Part shown: positions 7,789 through 17,403 of the stretch, one piece after another | How positions within the stretch are numbered: position 1 is the first letter of the stretch | How the letters are laid out: each line of letters opens with the position of its first letter | Notes under the pieces: model-generated | Told to the model about the DNA's origin: nothing | Database searches by the model: none | What the model saw: only the letters and a program-made list of their open reading frames with translations | NCBI GenBank assembly: GCA_021151835.1 | Contig: JAGKWO010000051.1 | Span: 1 to 46,606, forward strand | DNA from: Gammaproteobacteria bacterium | GTDB lineage: Bacteria > Pseudomonadota > Gammaproteobacteria > Pseudomonadales > Cellvibrionaceae | Length of the DNA: 46,606 bases | Direction of reading: 5' to 3' | Made by a program: the position numbers and the translations under genes

Positions 7789-8406
7789 ATGAGCCCCGCG
7801 TTTAAACAGGTAATTTACGGTGTGACGGGAGCGGGGCTGTTATTCGCAGCAGTCACTTGCTCTGCTGATACGGCAAGTGCAACACCTCTTTCTTCTGCTG
7901 CGGTTATAGAGCAATCAGCAGTTGCTTCACAAGCTTCAACGACATCGCAAAGTGCAACTGCCCAGCCTGTTGCAACAAACCAAACGAGTACCAATCCTTA
8001 TTATCAAAACGCGAATGGCAATAGTCCGCCCATTGGCAGTGGCGGCCATTTACTGAATGTTACATTAGGCTTGATACTGATTATCGGTTTGATTTTCGGG
8101 TTATCCTGGTTTGTAAAACGTTTCAGCCAGGGATCGTTTTCCGGCAATTCCCATTTGAAAATTATCGCCACCATGCCCCTTGGTACGCGCGAACGGATTG
8201 TGTTGATCGACGCTGGTGGCCAACAATTATTGTTGGGGATTACTCCAACCCATATTAATACCTTACACACGTTCGATAGTCCGATTGCTGCACACCAATC
8301 TGATGTGAACACCTCGGATTTTGGTCGCAAATTAATGGCGATATTGCAGCGCCCCAACGCTACTGACGATTCCAATAACAACAATAATTCCGGAACGCGG
8401 GACTAG
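7789..8406 (+). CDS. fliO: Flagellar biosynthesis protein FliO
   Basis: A 205-residue membrane protein that helps assemble the FliP ring of the export gate. There is an N-terminal hydrophobic segment (residues 9-26), possibly a signal peptide, and a Ser/Thr/Ala-rich linker. A clear transmembrane helix lies at about residues 86-107 (NVTLGLILIIGLIFGLSWFV), followed by a cytoplasmic FliO domain (LKIIATMPLGTRERIVLIDAGGQQLLLGIT). FliO is the least conserved gate factor, so position before fliP adds weight. It ends 2 nt before the fliP ATG. Confidence 0.92.
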   Translation: MSPAFKQVIYGVTGAGLLFAAVTCSADTASATPLSSAAVIEQSAVASQASTTSQSATAQPVATNQTSTNPYYQNANGNSPPIGSGGHLLNVTLGLILIIGLIFGLSWFVKRFSQGSFSGNSHLKIIATMPLGTRERIVLIDAGGQQLLLGITPTHINTLHTFDSPIAAHQSDVNTSDFGRKLMAILQRPNATDDSNNNNNSGTRD

Positions 8407-8408
8407 TT

Positions 8409-9269
8409 ATGTTGAATTCTCAATTGCCACTGATAAAAAAAATTGTCAGCCTGTGTTGCCTCCTGATGTTGCTATTAGTGGCAGGAACGGCCGTGGCCCA
8501 AACCAATTTGCCACCAGTGAATGATCAGGCATCGGGCAGTTTGCCGCTTGCACAAACTGGCGGTTCGCAACTTGGTAGCCTTCCGGCAATTCCGGGATTG
8601 CCGGCATTAACGGTAAAAACCAATCCCAATGGAACGCAGGAATACACAGTAACGCTGCAAATCCTTGCGATCATGACGGCGCTGACATTTTTGCCGGCCA
8701 TTTTAATGATGATGACGTCGTTTACGCGCATCATTATTGTATTTTCAATTTTGCGGCAGGCGTTGGGGTTGCAGCAGTCGCCCTCAAACCAGATTTTGAT
8801 CGGCCTGGCACTATTTCTTACCTTGTTTATTATGCAGCCGGTATTCAATAAGGTGAATCAGGATGCATTGCAGCCCTACATTAACCAGCAAATAGGCGCG
8901 CAAGAGGCACTGGCAAAAACCGCCGCACCGTTTCACAGTTTTATGCTGGCACAAACGCGTGAATCGGATATCGCGCTTTTTGTAGGCATCGCTAAACATC
9001 CACCGATTGCCACACCGGAAGAAACACCGTTTAACATTCTGGTACCGGCATTTATTATCAGTGAATTAAAAACAGCGTTTCAAATCGGTTTTATTATTTT
9101 CATTCCCTTTTTGGTTATTGATATTGTGGTATCCAGCGTGTTGATGGCGATGGGTATGATGATGTTATCGCCGTTGATTATTTCCTTGCCCTTTAAAATT
9201 ATGTTGTTTGTATTGGTGGATGGCTGGGCCATGATCGTAGGCACACTTGCCGCCAGTTACGGCGTATGA
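8409..9269 (+). CDS. fliP: Flagellar export gate protein FliP
   Basis: A 286-residue core pore subunit of the type III export gate (five copies in the FliPQR complex). A cleavable signal peptide (residues 1-30, ending AVAQ) is followed by a linker. The conserved FliP domain has transmembrane helices near residues 80-105, 125-145, 220-245 and 250-280. Signature stretches are FTRIIIVFSILRQALG and SPLIISLPFKIMLFVLVDGW. It starts two bases after fliO and is followed at 13 nt by fliQ. Confidence 0.97.
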   Translation: MLNSQLPLIKKIVSLCCLLMLLLVAGTAVAQTNLPPVNDQASGSLPLAQTGGSQLGSLPAIPGLPALTVKTNPNGTQEYTVTLQILAIMTALTFLPAILMMMTSFTRIIIVFSILRQALGLQQSPSNQILIGLALFLTLFIMQPVFNKVNQDALQPYINQQIGAQEALAKTAAPFHSFMLAQTRESDIALFVGIAKHPPIATPEETPFNILVPAFIISELKTAFQIGFIIFIPFLVIDIVVSSVLMAMGMMMLSPLIISLPFKIMLFVLVDGWAMIVGTLAASYGV

Positions 9270-9282
9270 CGGAGGTATTGTG

Positions 9283-9552
9283 ATGACACCCGAAGTCGTG
9301 ATGGATTTATTTGCGGATGCGTTTTATCTCACTATTTTAATGTTGTTGGTCATCATAGGCCCCGGTTTGATTGTGGGTTTGATCGTCAGCATGTTTCAGG
9401 CAGCGACCCAGATTAACGAACAAACCTTGAGTTTTTTGCCGCGTTTGATAGTCACCTTGGTGACATTAATGATTGCCGGACCCTGGTTGCTGACCAAATT
9501 TATGGATCTGTTTAATCGCCTGTTCTCCAGTGTGCCGAGTTTAATCGGTTAG
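9283..9552 (+). CDS. fliQ: Flagellar export gate protein FliQ
   Basis: An 89-residue protein with two transmembrane helices (about 16-40 and 50-75) and the conserved GLIVSMFQAATQINEQTLSFLPR loop. It forms the lower part of the FliPQR pore. The open frame extends 36 nt further upstream into fliP. GGAGG at 9271 with 7-nt spacing fixes the start at ATG 9283, which gives the usual family length. Confidence 0.97.
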   Translation: MTPEVVMDLFADAFYLTILMLLVIIGPGLIVGLIVSMFQAATQINEQTLSFLPRLIVTLVTLMIAGPWLLTKFMDLFNRLFSSVPSLIG

Positions 9553-9562
9553 GTTTTGGGCA

Positions 9563-10348
9563 ATGCAGGAACTGATTATCAGCGAAGAACAGCTCAGCCA
9601 GTTTATCGGTACCTATATCTGGCCGATGTTGCGTATTGGCGCGTTCTATTTCGCGGTACCTGTCATTGGCGCGCGCACCGTGCCCGCGCGTTTGCGTATT
9701 ATCCTCACGCTTTTTACTACCATGTTGATCGCTCCGGTGTTGCCGGCGGCGCCGGTGACTTCATTATTGTCGCTGCCGGGATTCGGAATGGTAATCCAGG
9801 AAGTGTTGATCGGACTGGCACTCGGATTTTGCATGCAAGTAGTGATGCATGTGTTTTTGTTGGCCGGGCAATTCATGGCCATGAAAATGGGGCTTGGATT
9901 TGCGGCGATGAATGATCCTTCCAGCGGTGTGAGTGTGACGATTCTCTCGCAATTTTATTTATTGCTTTCCACCTTATTATTTTTAAGTTCCAACGGCCAT
10001 TTGGTAATCCTGCAACTAATGATTGATAGTTTCACCACCTTTCCGATTGGTGGAAACGGTATGAACACTGCACATTTTTCTACCATTGTGGATATGGGCT
10101 CGTGGATGTTCAGTGCCGGGTTGTTAGTTACATTACCGCTATTTACTTCATTAATGATTGTAAACATGTCGTTTGGGGTCATGAGCCGCTCCGCACCGCA
10201 ATTAAACGTATTTACCGTTGGTTTCCCGATCACATTGATTTTTGGTTTTATTTTGATGTGGTTTACCCTCGCCAATTTCCTGCCGGTTTATTACGACATT
10301 ATGGAAGAGGGAATTGGCACGCTGCGTACTTTGGCGTTAAGCCCTTAA
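9563..10348 (+). CDS. fliR: Flagellar export gate protein FliR
   Basis: A 261-residue polytopic membrane protein with about six hydrophobic segments, completing the FliPQR gate. Recognisable family stretches are YFAVPVIGARTVPARLRI, GLALGFCMQVVMHV and GLGFAAMNDP. It lies 10 nt after fliQ and 17 nt before flhB, in the same operon. Length is normal. Confidence 0.96.
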   Translation: MQELIISEEQLSQFIGTYIWPMLRIGAFYFAVPVIGARTVPARLRIILTLFTTMLIAPVLPAAPVTSLLSLPGFGMVIQEVLIGLALGFCMQVVMHVFLLAGQFMAMKMGLGFAAMNDPSSGVSVTILSQFYLLLSTLLFLSSNGHLVILQLMIDSFTTFPIGGNGMNTAHFSTIVDMGSWMFSAGLLVTLPLFTSLMIVNMSFGVMSRSAPQLNVFTVGFPITLIFGFILMWFTLANFLPVYYDIMEEGIGTLRTLALSP

Positions 10349-10365
10349 CTTGCATAAGGTGAGCT

Positions 10366-11520
10366 ATGGCTGAAGAAGACGATAGCGGTCAGGAAAAAAC
10401 GGAAGAGGCCAGTTCGCGCAAAATTGAAAAAGCGCGCGAAGAAGGCCAGATTCCCCGCTCACGGGATTTAACCACTACGGTTGTATTGTTATTGGCGACA
10501 ATCGGTTTATATGTCTTTGCCGATTTTATGGCTGATAAAATTATTGGCATTACCCGCGCCAGTTTTGTAATTCCCCGCGAAACCATTTTTGATACCAATG
10601 CCATGATCGGCCTGTTGGCCGCCGCCATTTACGATGGTTTATTTAGTATTGCGCCGTTAATGGCAGTGCTAGTGATTGCCTCGATTGCCGGCCCGATTGC
10701 CCTGGGTGGATTTATTTTTAGCGGCAAAGCCATGGCTCCGCAATTGAATCGCATGGACCCAATCGCTGGCATCAAGCGGATGTTTTCGATGAACTCGTTA
10801 ATCGAACTGGTTAAGTCAGTTGCCAAGGTCTCATTAATTTTGTGGGCAACAATCCTGATTTTGCAGATGTATGCACAGGACATGTTTCGCATGTCGGACG
10901 AGACTGTTGGCGAGGCGATTATCCATTCGCTGGATATCTCGATTTTTGCCACTATTTTGTTATCAGTGACGACTATCGCGATTGCAGCAATTGATATTCC
11001 GATCCAGATTTACCAGTACAACAAAAAATTGAAAATGTCACGGCAGGATTTAAAAGACGAAGCCAAAGACACTGACGGCAAACCGGAAGTCAAAGGGCGC
11101 ATCCGCCAATTACAACGCGAAATGGCCCAGCGCCGGATGATGGGTAATGTACCGCAAGCCGACGTGGTCATCACCAACCCCGAACACTTTTCTGTGGCAT
11201 TGCGTTATGATCCGGAAACCATGGACGTACCCATTATGCTCGCGAAAGGCGGCGATCATATGGCGATGAAAATCCGCGAAATCGCCAATGCCCATAAAAT
11301 TGAAATTATCCAATCTCCCGTATTGGCGCGCGCGATTTTTTATACCACGGATGCGGATGAAGAAATCCCTGCCGGTTTATATCTTGCCGTGGCGCAGGTG
11401 CTTGCTTATGTATTTCAACTGCGCAATTACCGCAAAGGTAAAGGCGATAGGCCGCAATATCCACGCAACATCAATGTGCCACGCGACATGCGCTATGACG
11501 CTAAAGGCAAACTTGAATAA
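10366..11520 (+). CDS. flhB: Flagellar export switch protein FlhB
   Basis: A 384-residue gate protein that controls substrate switching by self-cleavage. Residues 1-30 are the charged N-terminus (EKTEEASSRKIEKAREEGQIPRS pattern). Four transmembrane segments lie between about 30 and 215. The cytoplasmic domain then has the linker QDLKDEAKDTDGKPE and the cleavage site N271-P272-E273-H274, within VVITNPEHFSVALRY. The textbook sequence is NPTH; here the third residue is Glu. Cleavage occurs between Asn and Pro, both present, so the protein is likely active. It is the last gene of the fliL operon. Confidence 0.96.
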   Translation: MAEEDDSGQEKTEEASSRKIEKAREEGQIPRSRDLTTTVVLLLATIGLYVFADFMADKIIGITRASFVIPRETIFDTNAMIGLLAAAIYDGLFSIAPLMAVLVIASIAGPIALGGFIFSGKAMAPQLNRMDPIAGIKRMFSMNSLIELVKSVAKVSLILWATILILQMYAQDMFRMSDETVGEAIIHSLDISIFATILLSVTTIAIAAIDIPIQIYQYNKKLKMSRQDLKDEAKDTDGKPEVKGRIRQLQREMAQRRMMGNVPQADVVITNPEHFSVALRYDPETMDVPIMLAKGGDHMAMKIREIANAHKIEIIQSPVLARAIFYTTDADEEIPAGLYLAVAQVLAYVFQLRNYRKGKGDRPQYPRNINVPRDMRYDAKGKLE

Positions 11521-11552
11521 TGTTTTCATACGGTTTGTGAATTAATTCAAAT

Positions 11553-11568
11553 AGGTACACTTCTTGCG
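11553..11568 (+). promoter_or_regulatory. Probable sigma-54 promoter upstream of flhA
   Basis: AGGTAC-N5-TTGCG retains the GG and GC pairs at exactly 12-bp spacing, with mismatches at the first and fourth -24 bases and the last -12 base. It is in the 84-90 nt gap before flhA and 43-58 nt from its start. A RpoN promoter before flhA is known in Pseudomonas. Confidence 0.65.
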
Positions 11569-11610
11569 ATAACACGGAAAACCGACTTAAACCGTCAAGA
11601 ATCCGTGACT

Positions 11611-13839
11611 ATGGCGCTACCGACTTTTAACCAACTCAATAACGTGAACGGCAGGGCCGTCCTTGGTTCTATCAAAGGGGCTGGACGCGGCAATCTGGGT
11701 ATCCCCATTTTGTTAATGATGTTGTTGGCAATGATCATATTGCCAATTCCGCCATTGCTGCTCGACGTGTTTTTTACCTTCAATATCGCGCTCTCACTGG
11801 TCGTGTTGCTGGTGAGTATCTATGCATTGCGGCCACTGGATTTCGCCGCATTCCCCACGATCCTGTTAATCGCGACCTTGTTGCGCCTCGGTTTGAACGT
11901 GGCATCTACCCGTGTTGTTTTGCTTGAGGGCCATAACGGTGGCGATGCGGCCGGTAAGGTAATTGAGGCGTTCGGCCATGTGGTAATCGGCGGCAACCTG
12001 GCGGTGGGTATTGTGGTGTTCATTATTTTGATGATCATCAACTTCGTGGTGGTTACTAAAGGTGCGGGCCGTATTTCGGAAGTGAGTGCGCGTTTTACGT
12101 TGGACGCAATGCCTGGTAAACAAATGGCGATCGACGCGGATTTGAACGCGGGGTTGATCGACCAGGACCAGGCGCGTACCCGTCGCCAGGAAGTGGCGGC
12201 GGAAGCGGATTTCTATGGTGCGATGGACGGTGCGAGCAAGTTTGTGCGCGGCGATGCGGTCGCGGGCATCATGATTATGTTTATCAATATTTTCGGTGGG
12301 CTTGCCATCGGCATGCTCCAGCATGACCTGGATTTCAATACCGCGTTCGAGCACTACACCATCCTGACCATTGGTGATGGTCTGGTGGCGCAAATCCCCG
12401 GCTTATTATTGTCTGTGGCTTCGGCGATTCTGGTAACCCGCGTTAACACCGCGCAAGACATGGGTAAACAAGTGGTTTCGCAAATGTTTACCTCGCCCAA
12501 GGCGCTCGCCGTTGCCGCGATTATGCTGGTGATTATGGGGTCCGTTCCCGGCATGCCTCACCTGGCGTTTTTGAGCCTGGGTTTGTTGTGTGCCGGTATT
12601 GCTTATTACATCCATTGGCGCAAACAGCAACCTGCTGCCGTTGAGGATAATTCATTTATTCCGGCGGGTTCACGGTTGGCCGGCGAGGGGCCGGCGCCTT
12701 CATCCTCCGGTGGTGGAGCGAGCATTGCGCCACAACAACGTTCAATGCCCGCGTTGCCGCCGGGTGCTCCCGAGTCACCGGAGTTAGGCTGGGATGATGT
12801 GCAACCCGTTGATGTCATCGGCCTTGAAGTGGGTTATCGCCTTATCCCCATGGTGGATAAAAACCAGGGTGGGGAGTTGCTCGGCCGCATTAAAGGTGTC
12901 CGCAAAAAGTTGTCACAGGAGATGGGCTTCCTGATTCCATCGGTTCATATCCGCGACAACCTGGATTTGAACCCGACCGGTTATCGCATCAGCCTGATGG
13001 GCGTAGCCATGGCAGAAGCGGATGTTTATCCGGATCGCGAATTGGCGATTAATCCCGGCCAGGTATTCGGTTCTTTGGACGGTATAAAAACCAAAGATCC
13101 GGCATTCGGCCTGGACGCTATCTGGATCAGCCCCAACCAGCGCGAACAAGCGCAGACACTCGGTTATACCGTGGTAGATCCAAGCACTGTGGTCGCAACG
13201 CATCTGAACCAGATATTGCAGCAACATACCTTCGAATTGATTGGGCATGAAGATGTGCAGAAGCTGCTGGATATGCTCGCCAAAACCTCCCCCAAACTGG
13301 TCGAGGAATTGGTACCAAACACTATCAGCATCAATACCTTGCTGAAGGTATTGCAGAACCTGTTGCGCGAGCGTGTACCGGTGCGCGACATCCGTTCCAT
13401 CGCCGAAGCCTTGGCGGGGGCGACTGGCCGGAGTCAAGATCCCGCCGCTTTAACCTCGTTGGCGCGTATCGCGCTAGCGCGGCAAATCGTGCAAAACATC
13501 ATTGGAAACGAGCGAAACCTGCCTGTTATCACGCTTGAGCCCAGCTTGGAACAGTTGTTGCTAAATACCGTGCAACAGGCACAAAAAGCTGGCGCTGATG
13601 ACAGTGCGTTTATTGAACCTGGGTTGGCGGATCGGTTGCAGCAGTCGTTAATCGCTGCTGCACAGAAGCAGGAAATGTCAGGCAAGCCATTGGTGTTATT
13701 AGTTGCCGCACCCTTGCGCCCGATGCTCTCGCGCTTTGTTCGCCACAGTGTTCCGGAAATGCGGGTATTGGCTTACACCGAAGTGCCGGACAACAAACAA
13801 ATCAGTATCGATGCCAGCGTTGGCGCTGACAGAAAGTAA
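11611..13839 (+). CDS. flhA: Flagellar export gate protein FlhA
   Basis: A 742-residue protein (743-744 if the GTG at 11605 is used). The N-terminal half has about eight transmembrane helices and the FHIPEP-family core. The diagnostic cytoplasmic loop ISEVSARFTLDAMPGKQMAIDADLNAG lies at about residues 152-178. After a Pro/Ser/Gly-rich linker (about 345-395), the C-terminal domain forms the nonameric ring that docks export chaperones. The ribosome site is weak for both possible starts. Probably the first gene of flhA-flhF-flhG-fliA from its own sigma-54-like promoter. Confidence 0.96.
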   Translation: MALPTFNQLNNVNGRAVLGSIKGAGRGNLGIPILLMMLLAMIILPIPPLLLDVFFTFNIALSLVVLLVSIYALRPLDFAAFPTILLIATLLRLGLNVASTRVVLLEGHNGGDAAGKVIEAFGHVVIGGNLAVGIVVFIILMIINFVVVTKGAGRISEVSARFTLDAMPGKQMAIDADLNAGLIDQDQARTRRQEVAAEADFYGAMDGASKFVRGDAVAGIMIMFINIFGGLAIGMLQHDLDFNTAFEHYTILTIGDGLVAQIPGLLLSVASAILVTRVNTAQDMGKQVVSQMFTSPKALAVAAIMLVIMGSVPGMPHLAFLSLGLLCAGIAYYIHWRKQQPAAVEDNSFIPAGSRLAGEGPAPSSSGGGASIAPQQRSMPALPPGAPESPELGWDDVQPVDVIGLEVGYRLIPMVDKNQGGELLGRIKGVRKKLSQEMGFLIPSVHIRDNLDLNPTGYRISLMGVAMAEADVYPDRELAINPGQVFGSLDGIKTKDPAFGLDAIWISPNQREQAQTLGYTVVDPSTVVATHLNQILQQHTFELIGHEDVQKLLDMLAKTSPKLVEELVPNTISINTLLKVLQNLLRERVPVRDIRSIAEALAGATGRSQDPAALTSLARIALARQIVQNIIGNERNLPVITLEPSLEQLLLNTVQQAQKAGADDSAFIEPGLADRLQQSLIAAAQKQEMSGKPLVLLVAAPLRPMLSRFVRHSVPEMRVLAYTEVPDNKQISIDASVGADRK

Positions 13840-13885
13840 CTAATGATAGAAAGCAATCCATGTTGCCTGAGGGCAGGAGTTGAAT

Positions 13886-15454
13886 ATGCAAGTCAAACGT
13901 TTCGTAGCTGCTGATATGCGTCGTGCGTTGGAGTTGGTCCGCCAGGAGTTGGGGCCAGATGCAATTATTCTCTCCAGCAATCGTATCCCGGAAGGAGTGG
14001 AACTGCTGACCACTATGGGCTCCGACCTGGAACTCAAACAACTGCAAAATCGCCCGTTTGCAGAGGCGACCTTTGCGCCAAGCGAGCCATTGTTAAGTGA
14101 TGGTGAAATTTCTCCGCGAGTCGTGGGTGCCAAACCTGTGCGCAAAACCGCACCGGTGATTACGGAAGTGCCTTCTCACGGGAGTGTCAGCCATCCTAAT
14201 GCCGGTAAAACCGGTGCACAGTTAGCGGACGATATTGAAAAAGCGCGTCAACGCATGCTTGCAGCGCGTAAGGCAGAAGAATCTGCAAAAGAATTTTTAG
14301 TGGGGAAAAACACGGTTGTAAACGCTGGTATTCCACGTAATGCATCGGCGCTTAGTGCAAGGCCAAAAACCGGTATGAGCGCGGCAGAACGATATCCATT
14401 AATTGACGATGCGCCGGTCGCCACCAGGCCCGCATTATCAAAAGAATCCTTGTCGTTCCGGGAAACCCTGGTTAACGAATCAAGGGTTAAAGAGTCCCGG
14501 TCAAGAGATGCAGCAGCGTTCACGCAAGAATTAGCAGCATCAACCAAAGATCCGGTTGACCAACATGCACAGCTTTCCGAGTTACAAGCCGAAATTGCCG
14601 ATATGCGTTTCTTGCTGGAGCAGCAATTGGATCGCCTTACCGGCCAGCAAACTATCCCAACCGATTCACCGGTGCTGGCCAGCGTAAGCCGCCGCCTTGA
14701 ACGCCTGGGTTTGCCAAAAGATGTTGTCGGCAGCGTGATTAAAGCCTGTACCAAAAGCAAAACCCTGAGCGATGCATGGCCTGACGCGCTCGCAAACCTC
14801 GCGCATCAATTGCCGATTAACGGTCGCGATATCGTCGAGCAGGGTGGGGTATTTGCCTTTGTCGGTCCAACCGGGGTGGGGAAAACCACTACCATCGGCA
14901 AACTCGCGGCGCGTTATGTATTGCAACACGGTGCCGACAAGGTTGCGCTGATTACCACGGATACCTACCGCATTGCCGCGCATGACCAGTTGCGTTCGCT
15001 CGCGCGTATTTTGCGGGTACCGGTGCGGGTCGTGGATGAAGCCAATCCGCTCGATACGGTATTGCGCAGCCTGCGTCATTGCAGCCTGGTGTTAATTGAT
15101 ACCGCCGGGTTCCGCCACGGTGATCCGCATTTGAAAGCGCAATTGCAAGCGCTGGCCGAACAGCAGCAGGTAAAAACCTATCTGGTGATGTCGTGCAACA
15201 GCCAGGCGCAAATGCTGAAAGCATCGATCCATGCGTATGGTGCGGCGCGTCTGCAAGGTTGCATCCTGACCAAGCTCGATGAGACTGCGAGCATGGGTGA
15301 AGCACTGGGCGTGGTGATGCAAAACCGTTTGCCAATTGCGTACACCACCGATGGCCAGGATATTCCCAAAAATATTGAGGTTGCGCGTGCGCATCAGCTT
15401 GTATCAAAAGCAGTCGCCTTGCTCAAAGCCAATGCAGCATCGGCGGTTTCTTAA
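13886..15454 (+). CDS. flhF: SRP-family GTPase FlhF, polar flagellar placement
   Basis: A 522-residue GTPase that marks the pole for flagellar assembly. The N-terminal region opens with VKRFVAADMRRALELVRQELGPDAIILSS, typical of FlhF. A long variable linker follows, then the NG domain with P-loop GPTGVGKTTT (about 327-336), TTDTYRIAAHDQL, LVLIDTAGF and TKLDETASMGE. An open frame begins 6 nt earlier at a TTG, but ATG 13886 with AGGAG at 13875 is preferred. FlhF and FlhG here form the usual number/position control pair, implying polar flagella. Confidence 0.97.
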   Translation: MQVKRFVAADMRRALELVRQELGPDAIILSSNRIPEGVELLTTMGSDLELKQLQNRPFAEATFAPSEPLLSDGEISPRVVGAKPVRKTAPVITEVPSHGSVSHPNAGKTGAQLADDIEKARQRMLAARKAEESAKEFLVGKNTVVNAGIPRNASALSARPKTGMSAAERYPLIDDAPVATRPALSKESLSFRETLVNESRVKESRSRDAAAFTQELAASTKDPVDQHAQLSELQAEIADMRFLLEQQLDRLTGQQTIPTDSPVLASVSRRLERLGLPKDVVGSVIKACTKSKTLSDAWPDALANLAHQLPINGRDIVEQGGVFAFVGPTGVGKTTTIGKLAARYVLQHGADKVALITTDTYRIAAHDQLRSLARILRVPVRVVDEANPLDTVLRSLRHCSLVLIDTAGFRHGDPHLKAQLQALAEQQQVKTYLVMSCNSQAQMLKASIHAYGAARLQGCILTKLDETASMGEALGVVMQNRLPIAYTTDGQDIPKNIEVARAHQLVSKAVALLKANAASAVS

Positions 15455-15631
15455 ACAGTTATTTACGGTAAGCACATGATTTTGCGGGTGAAACTGAAAT
15501 TAGTCGGATGAATTGCCAATCCCTAACTATACTCAGTTCACGATTAGGGCGCCCCTGTTAGATCTTTCGGTTTTTGATGAATGTGTTAAAGAACAGGGTT
15601 GCCGTGACAAAAAAGGTTTGGAGTTGAGTCG

Positions 15632-16456
15632 ATGAGCCAAGTGCGACCAGTACAAGTGATCGCGGTATCCGGCGGTAAAGGCGGGGTAGGCAAAAGTAAT
15701 ATTTCCGTGAATTTGAGCATCGCGTTGGCCGAATTACGTCGTCGCGTGGTATTGCTGGATGCTGACCTCGGGCTGGCTAACGTTGACGTGTTATTGGGCG
15801 TCCGCGCCACCCATACCCTGGCCGATGTGTTGGCAGGTACCCACAGTTTGAGTGAAGTACTGGTGAATGGTCCCGCCGGTATGAAGATTGTGCCAGCGTC
15901 GTCCGGTGTACAGCGCATGGCTGAATTAAGCACATCCGAGCATGTTGGGTTGATCAACGCATTTAATGAACTCTCGGATCAGGTCGACATATTAGTGATT
16001 GACACGGCGGCCGGTATTTCCGACACCGTGGTCAGCTTTGTGCGCGCGGCTAATGAAGTCATTATTGTGGTGTGTGACGAACCTTCGTCCATTACCGATT
16101 CATACGCGCTGATTAAATTATTGAACAAAGAATACGGAATGTTCCGTTTCCGTGTGGTCGCCAATATGACGCGCACACCGCAAGAAGGCCTCAACATGTT
16201 TAACAAGTTGAATACCGTGTGCGAAAAATTCCTGGATGTGAGTTTGCAATTTGTGGGGCAAATTCCGTTTGATGAAAATGTGCGCAAAGCCGTGCAAAAG
16301 CAAAAAGCATTGCTGGAATTTGCGCCCTCATCCAAAGCGTCAGTGGCAATTCGCGCGCTGGCCCAAGCCGTGGATAAATGGCCGTTGCCAAATACCCCGA
16401 CCGGACGTCTGGAATTTTTCGTTGAACGTTTATTACAGGCCGCCAATGCGCGCTAA
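15632..16456 (+). CDS. flhG: MinD-like ATPase FlhG (FleN), flagellar number regulator
   Basis: A 274-residue ParA/MinD-family ATPase. Deviant Walker A GGKGGVGKSN lies at residues 14-23, the Walker B-type VVLLDADLGLANVDVLLG region follows, and VIDTAAGISDTVVSF is the switch II area. FlhG limits flagellar number by acting on FlhF and on the activator FleQ. TTGGAGTTG precedes the ATG. The 177-nt gap after flhF is longer than elsewhere in the operon and could hold a promoter, though I see no clear consensus. The C-terminus carries the amphipathic RLEFFVERLLQA helix, probably the membrane-targeting sequence. Confidence 0.96.
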   Translation: MSQVRPVQVIAVSGGKGGVGKSNISVNLSIALAELRRRVVLLDADLGLANVDVLLGVRATHTLADVLAGTHSLSEVLVNGPAGMKIVPASSGVQRMAELSTSEHVGLINAFNELSDQVDILVIDTAAGISDTVVSFVRAANEVIIVVCDEPSSITDSYALIKLLNKEYGMFRFRVVANMTRTPQEGLNMFNKLNTVCEKFLDVSLQFVGQIPFDENVRKAVQKQKALLEFAPSSKASVAIRALAQAVDKWPLPNTPTGRLEFFVERLLQAANAR

Positions 16457-16546
16457 GCTGAATCTGTTTAGAGAAAACCTGAATGAGTTGTTGTGCAGAA
16501 ATAGGATGGATTCGCCAATGTCCTGTGAATGCAAAGAAGGTGCTCG

Positions 16547-17290
16547 ATGGCCGCAGCTAATGGTTTAGCCATGTACGATAAAAAAATCTTACGCGATACG
16601 CCAATCAATATCGAAGACTACGCGCCCCTGGTCAAGCGTATCGCTTATCACATGATGATGCGTATGCCGGCGAGTGTGCAGGTCGATGATCTTATCCAGG
16701 CCGGTATGATCGGCCTGATCGAAGCTTCCCAAAAATACGACATGTCCCGCGGCGCCAGTTTTGAAACTTACGCCGGTATCCGCATTCGCGGTGCAATTGT
16801 CGATGAAATGCGCCGTGGCGATTGGGTTCCGCGCTCGGTACATCGCAATGCGCGCCGTGTCTCCCAGGCAATTGCCGCAGTAGAAGCGCGCACTGGCCGC
16901 GATGCTGCCGATGCGGAAATCGCCGCGGAATTAGGCGTTTCCCTGGAAGAATATTTCGTAATGCTGCAAGACTCCAACAGCAGCCGTCTCTTTAGCTATG
17001 AAGAAACCTTTGGCGAAGAAGACAGCAATATCGATGCTTCTGAACACAGCAGCGCTTTTGCCAGCCCGCTGGAAGGTATGCAGCGTGACGGCCTCAAAAA
17101 AGCATTGGTGGACGCTATTCGCCAGTTGCCCGAGCGCGAGCAAATGGTGCTCTCCCTTTACTATGACCAGGAATTGAACCTCAAGGAAATTGGTATGGTT
17201 CTCGGTGTTAGTGAGTCACGCATCAGCCAGATTCACAGCCAGGCCGCCGCGCGATTGCGCCAAAAATTAGGCGACTGGCAACCGGGCTAG
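16547..17290 (+). CDS. fliA: Flagellar sigma factor FliA (sigma-28)
   Basis: A 247-residue sigma factor for late flagellar and chemotaxis genes. Region 2 (YAPLVKRIAYHMMMRMPASVQVDDLIQAGMIGL and SFETYAGIRIRGAIVDEMRRGDWVPRSVHRNAR), region 3 and region 4 (LPEREQMVLSLYYDQELNLKEIGMVLGVSESRISQIHSQA) are all present. Earlier in-frame starts exist, but ATG 16547 gives the MAAANGL N-terminus seen in Pseudomonas FliA and has GAAGGTG about 6 nt upstream. It is followed by 113 nt of noncoding sequence and then the cheY remnant. Confidence 0.97.
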   Translation: MAAANGLAMYDKKILRDTPINIEDYAPLVKRIAYHMMMRMPASVQVDDLIQAGMIGLIEASQKYDMSRGASFETYAGIRIRGAIVDEMRRGDWVPRSVHRNARRVSQAIAAVEARTGRDAADAEIAAELGVSLEEYFVMLQDSNSSRLFSYEETFGEEDSNIDASEHSSAFASPLEGMQRDGLKKALVDAIRQLPEREQMVLSLYYDQELNLKEIGMVLGVSESRISQIHSQAAARLRQKLGDWQPG

Positions 17291-17403
17291 CTGATCAAAT
17301 ACCGCTCTGATTGATTAATAAATGCAAGCTCCCTGCTGAGATAGGCTTGAATAATCTATACATGCCGGAAATTGAGCTATGATTTGCATTAAAAGTTGAA
17401 GAT

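Noticed and set aside
9556..9915. Alternative + strand open frame overlapping fliR
   Set aside because: Composition is unlike a real protein, and the overlapping frame encodes a full, well-conserved FliR.
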